Positions 1 to 5,443 of a DNA stretch of 11,098 nt are shown here, one piece after another. Numbering within the stretch: position 1 is the first letter of the stretch; the number at the start of each line of letters is the position of its first letter. The notes below the pieces were generated by a model. The model ran no database searches, had not been told where the DNA came from, and worked only from the letters and a program-made list of their open reading frames with translations. Source of the stretch: an uncultured Anaerotruncus sp. (GTDB taxonomy: Bacteria > Bacillota > Clostridia > Oscillospirales > CAG-272); the NCBI GenBank assembly GCA_905210995.1, contig CAJLZE010000072.1, positions 1 to 11,098 on the forward strand. The letters run 5' to 3'. The position numbers and the translations under genes were made by a program.

Positions 1-17
1 GCGGCGGGATCTTTTTT

Positions 18-153
18 ACCACCTCATCCGCCGCGCTCGCGGGATTGAATTTTTTTAGCTTTTACGCAATGCGTAAAAGCATGGCGCGGCAATGATCGAC
101 GTTTCCCGCACATCTTTATCACGCGCCGCGGCACCTTCCCAAACTTGGGAAGG
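18..153 (-). repeat. MITE-like palindromic repeat, apparently interrupted
   Basis: An ACCACCTCATCCG end at 18-30 is followed by a small CCGC/GCGG hairpin (31-42). The other half of the same unit, GGCACCTTCCC then GGGAAGG, appears only at 130-153. Compared with the intact unit at 281-328 read in reverse complement, the two halves are separated by about 89 extra bases (43-131). That insert contains a perfect 10-bp stem-loop (58-80). The pentamer CGCGG occurs at both junctions (38-42 and 127-131). Short repeats of this general form are, from memory, abundant in gut Clostridia. Calling it a MITE or REP-like element is inference, because no transposase or long terminal repeats are present. Confidence 0.5.
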
Positions 154-280
154 CTGACAGGATCGTATCTTCCGTCAATCACGGTGAAGAAAGCAAAACG
201 ATCATGTTTTTTGATTTTGTCGGCTTACTAAAATTTAATTCTTACTTCACGTCCGTTGACGGAACGACGGATAACGGCAG

Positions 281-328
281 CCTTCCCGTGTCCGGGAAGG
301 TGGCGCCGCAGGCACCGGATGAGGAGGT
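281..328 (+). repeat. MITE-like palindromic repeat, intact unit
   Basis: The unit begins with an 8-bp stem-loop (CCTTCCCG, loop TGTC, CGGGAAGG; 281-300). It continues with TGGC, a short GC-rich imperfect palindrome, and ends in CCGGATGAGGAGGT (315-328). The end sequence matches the reverse complement of 18-31 at 12 of 14 positions, so the two copies are in opposite orientation and bracket the left part of the island. The architecture (CTTCCC/GGGAAG hairpin plus GGATGAGG end) resembles small dispersed repeats I recall from gut Clostridia. A genome-wide copy count would be needed to prove dispersal. Confidence 0.5.
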
Positions 329-592
329 ATAAAGGTTTTGCCACAGGCAAAACCTACCCAATCAATACAGATTTCATTCACGGGAGGAGCGACCTCGGGT
401 TTCACCCGAGCTCACCCTCCCCTACGGCAGTAGCCGTATAGTAAGATATGATTCTTTCAGGTTCAGCCGTGCCCGGCACGGCTAAACGCGGCGGGGCAAC
501 GGAACGTAAAATGCCGATCTGACTTTATTCCCCGCCGACGGTCGGGATATGCAGTTCAGAGTCTGCTTCAACGTCACCCGAGCCCAAAAGTC

Positions 593-621
593 TTGACTTT
601 TTTGCGTTAAAGTGCTAAACT
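593..621 (+). promoter_or_regulatory. Sigma-A-type promoter of the yerC-ktrBA operon
   Basis: The -35 hexamer TTGACT (593-598) and the -10 hexamer TAAACT (616-621) are separated by exactly 17 bp. Transcription would start near 628, giving a leader of roughly 35 nt before the yerC ATG. No other promoter is evident before the downstream genes. Confidence 0.6.
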
Positions 622-664
622 ATAAATGATGTACGGATCTTTCCGTCACAAGGAGGATAACAAA

Positions 665-961
665 ATGGAAATAGCGCGGACGGAAGCCATCGACCGTCTT
701 TTTGAGAGCATTCTGAGCCTCGGCAGCATTGACGAATGCTATGAATACTTTGAAGATCTCTGCACCGTAAAGGAAATAACCGATATGTCGCAGCGCCTTG
801 AGGCAGCCGTGAAGCTTGATGAGGGCGTGTCGTATCAGAAGATACAGGAGAGCATGAAGATCAGCTCGGCGACCATCGGCAGGGTCAACCGCTGCCTCTC
901 ATACGGCACCGGCGGGTATAAAAAAATAATCGAAAGACTGCGCACGGCAGACAAAAAGTGA
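665..961 (+). CDS. yerC: YerC/YecD family TrpR-related DNA-binding protein
   Basis: A 98-residue protein of the TrpR-like YerC/YecD family, small helical regulators related to the Trp repressor. Their ligand and targets are not well established. The helix-turn-helix region lies at about residues 56-77 (SYQKIQ, then SSATIGRVNRCL), followed by the family hallmark YGTGGYKK (80-87). The upstream helices (residues 1-50) match the dimerising part of TrpR-type proteins. I chose the ATG at 665 because AAGGAGG (650-656) lies 8 nt upstream. An in-frame ATG at 626 would add 13 residues that cover the ribosome-binding site and lie at the likely transcription start. It is first in a probable operon with ktrB, 33 nt downstream. 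Tryptophan regulation cannot be assumed for this family. Confidence 0.9.
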   Translation: MEIARTEAIDRLFESILSLGSIDECYEYFEDLCTVKEITDMSQRLEAAVKLDEGVSYQKIQESMKISSATIGRVNRCLSYGTGGYKKIIERLRTADKK

Positions 962-994
962 CGGAAAGCACCGGATCCGATTGGATGTGATGAA

Positions 995-2311
995 TTGAAA
1001 AACGCATTTTCGGGATTTATAAAACGGCAGTCGCCGGCAAGGATAATCGCCTTCGGTTTTGCTGCCGTCATACTCATAGGCTCGGGGATACTGATGCTCC
1101 CGTGCAGCGTGCGCGAGGGCGTTGCCCTGCGGTATATCGACGCGCTCTACACCTCAACGAGCGCCGTGTGCGTTACCGGTCTTATTGCCGCCGACGCGGG
1201 CGATACCTTTACCGCGTTCGGGCAAACCGTGCTCGCCGCCCTCATTCAGATAGGCGGTCTCGGCGTTACGGCGATAGGCGCCGGCGTTATACTTGCCACA
1301 GGCAGACGTATGAACCTCAAGGAACGCACCGTAGTGCGCGAGGCGCTCAACTTTGACTCGGGCAGCGGCGTGGTAAGACTGCTGCGCAGCATTTTTCTGA
1401 CCACCGTGGTGATCGAGCTTGCGGGAGCCGCACTGAGCTACCCTGTGTTCGCGCGCGACCACACGCCGCTGCACGCGGTGGGGATAAGCCTGTTCCATTC
1501 GATAGCCGCCTTCAACAACGCGGGATTCGACATCCTCGGCGGCGGCACGAACCTGATCCCGTACCGCGACAGCATAACGCTCAACCTCGTCTCCGCAATG
1601 CTCACCGTGCTCGGCGGCATAGGCTTTCTCGTGATAAGAGAGGTGCTCTCCAAGCGCTTCCGCCGTCGCCGCTTCTCGATGCACACGCACGTGGTGCTTT
1701 CGATGAGCGCCGTGCTGCTTGCCGCGGGCACGCTGCTTCTCAAGTTTACCGAGGGCGATAACATAAGCTGGCTCGGCGCATTCTTTTTCAGCGCGTCGGC
1801 GCGCACATCGGGCTTTTCGACATATCCCCTCTCCGGCTTTTCCAACGCAGGGCTTATCGTGCTGAACGTTCTGATGTTTATCGGCGCCTCTCCCGGCTCG
1901 ACCGGCGGCGGCATCAAGACCAGCACCTTCTTTGCGCTGCTTCAGGGGATAAGATCGGCGGCAACGAACAAAAGCGAAAAGGCATTCCGCTATTCTGTGC
2001 CGAAAAGCGCCTTCCGCAAGGCTGCCGTGATAACGGCGATAGGCATCTCTGTCGTACTCACAGGCACATTTTTTATGGCTCTGATGGAGCCGGATATACC
2101 TCTGCGTGATATAGTCACGGAGGTCGTGAGCGCGTTTGCGACCGTAGGACTTTCCACCGGCATCACACCCGGGCTGTCGGTCGGCTCAAAGCTGCTCTCG
2201 GTGCTTATAATGTACATCGGCAGACTCGGTCCGATGACCATCGTTACTCTATGGTACTTCTCGCGCGGCGAGAGAGTGAGCTACCCCGAGGGCAACCTTG
2301 TGATAGGCTGA
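995..2311 (+). CDS. ktrB: TrkH/KtrB-type potassium uptake channel subunit
   Basis: A 438-residue integral membrane protein of the SKT superfamily, the K+-translocating subunit that pairs with a KtrA ring. Four M-P-M repeats are visible. The selectivity-filter segments are TSAVCVTGL (filter Gly62), FNNAGFD (Gly177), SARTSGFST (Gly273) and SAFATVGLSTG (Gly385). The third repeat carries the conserved GSTGGGIKT segment (301-309), which in this family forms the gating loop. Length is normal for KtrB. The start is TTG at 995: the frame is open only from 962, contains no ATG or GTG before 995, and the next in-frame Met (residue 34) lies inside the first membrane helix. The Shine-Dalgarno is weak (GGATGTGATG), so translation may be coupled to or tuned by yerC upstream. 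ktrA follows after 32 nt. Confidence 0.95.
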   Translation: MKNAFSGFIKRQSPARIIAFGFAAVILIGSGILMLPCSVREGVALRYIDALYTSTSAVCVTGLIAADAGDTFTAFGQTVLAALIQIGGLGVTAIGAGVILATGRRMNLKERTVVREALNFDSGSGVVRLLRSIFLTTVVIELAGAALSYPVFARDHTPLHAVGISLFHSIAAFNNAGFDILGGGTNLIPYRDSITLNLVSAMLTVLGGIGFLVIREVLSKRFRRRRFSMHTHVVLSMSAVLLAAGTLLLKFTEGDNISWLGAFFFSASARTSGFSTYPLSGFSNAGLIVLNVLMFIGASPGSTGGGIKTSTFFALLQGIRSAATNKSEKAFRYSVPKSAFRKAAVITAIGISVVLTGTFFMALMEPDIPLRDIVTEVVSAFATVGLSTGITPGLSVGSKLLSVLIMYIGRLGPMTIVTLWYFSRGERVSYPEGNLVIG

Positions 2312-2343
2312 GCCGCGGGAACACCGGAAAGGATGTGTTTTTT

Positions 2344-3030
2344 ATGGCAAAAAGAAATCAAAGATCAAAGGACAAGACCATATACGGTATAGTGGGGCTC
2401 GGGCGCTTCGGAACCGCTCTTGCCACCGAGCTTGCGCGCTCGGGCGCCGAGCTGATAGCGCTTGACAACGATGAGGAAAAGGTGCGTGAGATACGCGAAT
2501 ACACCGAGAACGCCTTTGTCGTTCACACGCTCGATAAAAGATCGCTCGCCGAGACGGGCATCGGCAACTGCGACGTTGCCGTTGTATGCATAGGCGAGCA
2601 GATGGATGTTTCGATACTGACGACGCTCAACCTCGTGAGCCTCGGCATTCCCAAGGTCATAGCAAAGGCAAAGAGCGCCGAGCACGGCGAGATACTCGAA
2701 AAGCTGGGCGCCGAGGTGGTATACCCCGAGCGCGACATGGCGGTGCGCCTTGCAACGCGGCTCGAAACGACCAAGGTGCTCGATTATATGCAGCTCAACG
2801 AGCAGCTCAATATATCAAAGCTTGCCGCACCGGACGCCGTCATCGGCAAGACGGTCGTTGAGGCTGATCTGCGCCGCAGATTCGGCGTGAACATCGTTGC
2901 CGTCGAAAACGCCGGCAGCGTGACCGATCTTATAAAGCCCGACTATGTATTCCGCCCCGGCGACATTCTCATCGTGTCCGGTAAAAAGGACGGGATCATG
3001 CGTCTTTCGGAACTTGAAGAGAAAAAATAA
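2344..3030 (+). CDS. ktrA: KtrA/TrkA family RCK potassium regulatory subunit
   Basis: A 228-residue cytosolic regulator of K+ uptake. In this family it forms an octameric ring under the KtrB dimer and gates it in response to ATP/ADP or NAD(H)-type nucleotides. The RCK_N Rossmann domain (about 11-130) starts with the GLGRFG motif (Gly18, Gly20, Gly23) and has an acidic residue, Asp41, at the end of the second strand where it would contact the ribose. The RCK_C domain occupies about 145-225 and ends in the typical GDILIVSGKKDGI segment. The start at 2344 is supported by GGAAAGGA (2326-2333). A longer in-frame reading from 2251 would overlap ktrB and lacks family similarity in its first 31 residues. 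It sits 32 nt after ktrB and 17 nt before the next gene. Confidence 0.95.
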   Translation: MAKRNQRSKDKTIYGIVGLGRFGTALATELARSGAELIALDNDEEKVREIREYTENAFVVHTLDKRSLAETGIGNCDVAVVCIGEQMDVSILTTLNLVSLGIPKVIAKAKSAEHGEILEKLGAEVVYPERDMAVRLATRLETTKVLDYMQLNEQLNISKLAAPDAVIGKTVVEADLRRRFGVNIVAVENAGSVTDLIKPDYVFRPGDILIVSGKKDGIMRLSELEEKK

Positions 3031-3047
3031 GAAAGAAGGATATAAAA

Positions 3048-3932
3048 ATGATGCGACTTTCAATGGAAACTCTCAACCTGGGTCTTGACTACGGCATAAA
3101 AGAGGCGCTCCGCCTTATGAAGGATGCGGGATTTGACGCCGCCGACCTTACGCTCGACAAGATCAACCCCGACGACGATCTGCTCCATCGCCCGGATATG
3201 CGCGAATTTGCCGTTTCGCTGCGCAAATACGCCGAGGAGATCGGCATAGGCTTTGCGCAGGCGCACGCGCCCTTCAAGGTGCAGTACGGCGATCCGTTTG
3301 ATATGAGCTGCCCCGCATATGCCGACGTGGTAACGTCCCTTGAGCTTTGCGCCATCCTCGGCATACCGCACGTCATCGTTCACGCGATAAAGACGCCGCG
3401 TGAGGATATAAATGTGGATTACAAGGAATATAACCGCGCATACTACCTCTCGCTCCTGCCCTACTGCGAGAAATTCGGCATAAAGATCGCCGTTGAAAAC
3501 CTTTTCTGGAAGGACAAGCTGCGCGACTGCTTCTTCGGCATTTTCCCGACGCCGAAGGAGATGACCGAATTCGTCGATTCGCTCGGCAGCCCGTATTTTG
3601 TAGTGTGCTGCGACCTCGGTCACGCCGCGATAACCGGACTCGCGCCCGAGACCTACATAGGCGGCATGGACAACCGCCACCTGCTTTCGCTGCACGTTCA
3701 GGACACCGATTTCAAGGGCGACCGCCACATCCTTCCCTACGAGGGCAAGCAGGACTGGGATGCCATCTGCCGTTCGCTCGCAGCCATCGACTACCGCGGC
3801 GACTTTTCGTTCGAGATACTTCATTACATCGACAAATATCCGCCCGAGCTCATCCCCGCCGCACTTGAATTTGCCGTAAAGGTCGGCAGAGCACTCATCG
3901 CGCGCGTCGAGAGCTATCGTAAAAACGCGTGA
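3048..3932 (+). CDS. Sugar phosphate isomerase/epimerase-like TIM-barrel protein
   Basis: A 294-residue cytosolic protein of the xylose isomerase-like TIM-barrel family (AP endonuclease family 2 fold). Members are metal-dependent isomerases, epimerases or dehydratases acting on sugars, inositols and related polyols. The expected metal-binding positions are visible: Glu150 in IAVENLF, Asp189 and His192 in CDLGHA, His216 and Asp219 in LHVQDTD, and Glu256 in FEILHY. HAPF and HVIVHA on earlier strands are also typical. The start is MetMet at 3048/3051 behind AGAAGGA (3034-3040). The gene follows ktrA by 17 nt and is probably cotranscribed, with a terminator starting 60 nt after its stop. No substrate can be assigned and there is no obvious functional link to potassium transport. 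Confidence 0.85.
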   Translation: MMRLSMETLNLGLDYGIKEALRLMKDAGFDAADLTLDKINPDDDLLHRPDMREFAVSLRKYAEEIGIGFAQAHAPFKVQYGDPFDMSCPAYADVVTSLELCAILGIPHVIVHAIKTPREDINVDYKEYNRAYYLSLLPYCEKFGIKIAVENLFWKDKLRDCFFGIFPTPKEMTEFVDSLGSPYFVVCCDLGHAAITGLAPETYIGGMDNRHLLSLHVQDTDFKGDRHILPYEGKQDWDAICRSLAAIDYRGDFSFEILHYIDKYPPELIPAALEFAVKVGRALIARVESYRKNA

Positions 3933-3964
3933 CCGCGACCGGGAGCCTGACAGGATAACGTAAA

Positions 3965-3990
3965 AAATGCCGGCATGACCGCCGGCATTT
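3965..3990 (-). terminator. Rho-independent terminator for the S11 carboxypeptidase gene
   Basis: AAATGCCGGC (3965-3974) pairs perfectly with GCCGGCATTT (3981-3990) around a 6-nt loop. The A-run at 3962-3967 becomes a T-run after the stem on the minus strand, so this is the correct polarity for the minus-strand gene ending at 4035. Confidence 0.75.
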
Positions 3991-3994
3991 CCGA

Positions 3995-4029
3995 GGGGCT
4001 TTTAAAAGCATTGTGCTTTTAAAAGCCCC
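3995..4029 (+). terminator. Long hairpin terminator between convergent genes
   Basis: A perfect 16-bp stem (arms 3995-4010 and 4014-4029) with a 3-nt loop TTG. Each arm contains the self-complementary CTTTTAAAAG. T-rich sequence follows on the plus strand (4032-4040), so it most likely ends the yerC-ktrB-ktrA-isomerase transcript. The symmetry would let it also slow minus-strand transcripts before the stem at 3965-3990. Confidence 0.7.
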
Positions 4030-4034
4030 CGTAT

Positions 4035-5189
4035 TTATTTTGCGTACTTCATAAGTATATTGTAATGATCGGCGAGCACCAACGCCATGTTGCGTCCCTT
4101 GCCCGTTATGACGATATAGCGCTTGCCGTTTCCCGCAACGGAATATGACGCAAGGCAACTGCCCGACTCATCCACATACCCGGTCTTTCCGCCGAGAACG
4201 GTGAAACCCTTGAGCTTTACCGCGCCGTAAGAGCCATCGTATTCCTTCATATTGTAAAACAGGCGGTCGTTAAGGCGGTGCTGCGTTGCGGGATCCTTGC
4301 CGTCCCCCGCAGTGGTATAGGTCTCGGTGCAGATTATCTTGCGCATCAGCTCATCCTTCAGCGCATAGCCGAATATCACGGCAAGATCGTGCACCGTAGT
4401 GTAGTTTTCGCTGTCGAAGAGCCCCGACGAATTTGAAAAATGCGTGCGCCTGAGCCCCAGCTCATTCGCCTTGGCATTCATAAGGCCCGCAAAGGCATCC
4501 TCATCCTCGGCGCAAAGATACGCAAGACCTACCGTTGCATCGCAGCCCGACGGCAGCATAGCGCCGTACATCAGGTCAAGCGCGTTTGCCGTCTCACCGA
4601 TCTGATACCCCACCTTCATGGCGTCGCGGTCGAGCGAATAAAGCATCTTTCGCGTAAACGTAACGGTCGCCGATGTGTCGGCAATATGCTCGCGCGCAAC
4701 GACAAGAGTCATTATCTTGGTGAGCGACGCGGGGTACATCACCGTATCGGCATTGTGCGCGGCTATGACCCTGCCCGTGTCGGCTTCGACCAGCACGGCG
4801 TATTCGGAATTTATGCCCGTTATCGCCGCAATATCGGCAGCATCCGTTTCGGTCACCGGTACCGTTGTTTCGGGCACGACGGTCACGGTGGGCGCGGGAG
4901 TTGCAACGGCGTTCACCCCGGGATCTGAGGTTATGTCGCCCTTTGTATATCTGCCGCCCGACGAAAGCGCAAAAACGGTTATGAATGTTATAAGAACTAT
5001 CCCGAAAAGGATAAAAGCGAGCAGAAGCACGACGTTTAGCGTGCGGTCACGCGGTGCGGCGGGAGCATATGCGCCCGGTCTTTCCCGCGGAGCGGTGCGC
5101 GGTGCGCCGCCGTCCTGTCTCGGTCTCGGCGGACCGTCGGTTATGTATACCCGGTGGCTTCCCTCCGGGCGGTTTTCATTATTGTTCAT
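4035..5189 (-). CDS. D-alanyl-D-alanine carboxypeptidase, peptidase family S11
   Basis: A 384-residue penicillin-binding-type enzyme that removes the terminal D-Ala from peptidoglycan stem peptides outside the membrane. The catalytic SxxK is Ser155-Leu-Thr-Lys158 in YPASLTKIMT and the KTG triad is Lys335-Thr-Gly337 in GGKTGY. The middle motif reads Ser214-Gly-Cys216 (LPSGCDAT), where most family members have Ser-x-Asn. The N-terminus is unusual: about 50 hydrophilic residues rich in Pro and Arg, then one hydrophobic segment (51-75) and a Thr/Pro/Val-rich linker (about 94-115). This suggests a signal-anchor, with the protein held by its N-terminus. There is no PBP5-like C-terminal domain or amphipathic anchor after the catalytic domain. 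The start at 5189 has no clear Shine-Dalgarno. It is convergent with the ktr operon and divergent from comM. Confidence 0.9.
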   Translation of the reverse strand: MNNNENRPEGSHRVYITDGPPRPRQDGGAPRTAPRERPGAYAPAAPRDRTLNVVLLLAFILFGIVLITFITVFALSSGGRYTKGDITSDPGVNAVATPAPTVTVVPETTVPVTETDAADIAAITGINSEYAVLVEADTGRVIAAHNADTVMYPASLTKIMTLVVAREHIADTSATVTFTRKMLYSLDRDAMKVGYQIGETANALDLMYGAMLPSGCDATVGLAYLCAEDEDAFAGLMNAKANELGLRRTHFSNSSGLFDSENYTTVHDLAVIFGYALKDELMRKIICTETYTTAGDGKDPATQHRLNDRLFYNMKEYDGSYGAVKLKGFTVLGGKTGYVDESGSCLASYSVAGNGKRYIVITGKGRNMALVLADHYNILMKYAK

Positions 5190-5203
5190 AAGATCAATAC
5201 CGC

Positions 5204-5221
5204 AAATATCATAAATATCAT
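5204..5221. repeat. Tandem 9-bp direct repeat
   Basis: AAATATCAT occurs twice back to back (5204-5212 and 5213-5221) in the leader of the S11 carboxypeptidase gene, 15 bp before its start codon. No function is known; the stretch is AT-rich, so chance is possible. Confidence 0.6.
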
Positions 5222-5234
5222 TATGTGAGCTTCG

Positions 5235-5255
5235 GCAGCCGGAATTTCCGCCTGC
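5235..5255. promoter_or_regulatory. Imperfect dyad at the carboxypeptidase transcription start
   Basis: GCAGCCGGAA (5235-5244) and TTCCGCCTGC (5246-5255) are inverted repeats matching at 9 of 10 positions around one central base. On the minus strand the element lies just after the predicted -10, covering the early leader. It could be an operator or a leader hairpin. Its role is inferred from position only. Confidence 0.35.
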
Positions 5256-5266
5256 ATATTTATTAT

Positions 5267-5295
5267 ATCATATGCGGTATGTCATTTCAAGTCAA
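5267..5295 (-). promoter_or_regulatory. Sigma-A-type promoter of the S11 carboxypeptidase gene
   Basis: On the minus strand the -35 TTGACT (5290-5295) and the -10 TATGAT (5267-5272) are separated by 17 bp. A better-looking TATAAT sits 5 bp further on, at 22-bp spacing. The leader would be about 70 nt. Confidence 0.6.
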
Positions 5296-5370
5296 ACCGA
5301 GGCGTTTTGGCGCTTTTGCTTGATTTTATACTGTTTTTTTGTTTTCACACTTTATTTTATCCGATTTATA

Positions 5371-5379
5371 TGCTATACT
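5371..5379 (+). promoter_or_regulatory. Extended -10 promoter of comM
   Basis: TGCTATACT carries an extended TG (5371-5372) and a -10 hexamer TATACT (5374-5379). The -35 position at 17-bp spacing is only TTTATT (5351-5356), so recognition would rely on the extended -10. The comM start lies 65 nt downstream of the -10. Confidence 0.5.
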
Positions 5380-5443
5380 TATGGGAAAGGGATGCGGACC
5401 GGAGCCGTCTCCCCTCGGTTAATGAAATTTCGGGAGGTCGGAA

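Larger units (their letters stand above)
1..590. other. Non-coding, hairpin-rich intergenic island
   Basis: No convincing gene lies here. The one open frame that can be read (256-441) runs straight through inverted repeats and has no family-like content. What the stretch holds is a dense series of stem-loops: 58-80 (10-bp stem, loop AAT), 134-153 (CCTTCCC/GGGAAGG arms), a nested structure at 161-203 followed by a T-run at 206-211, 281-300 (8-bp stem), 333-355 (10-bp stem, loop ACA), 394-410 (7-bp stem), 423-438 (6-bp stem) and 465-483 (8-bp stem, loop CCG). Two copies of a palindromic repeat account for part of it and are listed separately. The 161-203 structure with its T-run could be the terminator of a gene left of the window. 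The remainder, 484-590, shows nothing I can name. Confidence 0.75.

Noticed and set aside
58..80. Perfect 10-bp stem-loop considered as a terminator
   Set aside because: The T-run (51-56) precedes the stem on the plus strand, and no T-run follows on that side. On the minus strand it would follow as U after the stem, but no minus-strand gene ends here within the window, so the polarity is undecided.
256..441. 61-residue open frame in the left intergenic island
   Set aside because: It reads through a palindromic repeat and several hairpins, lacks a ribosome-binding site and has a basic, low-information product.
3060..3824. 254-residue minus-strand open frame
   Set aside because: Antisense to the TIM-barrel gene, whose metal-binding motifs are in the plus frame.
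4675..5214. 179-residue plus-strand open frame
   Set aside because: Antisense to the S11 carboxypeptidase, which has intact SxxK and KTG motifs. The apparent hydrophobic content is a mirror effect.
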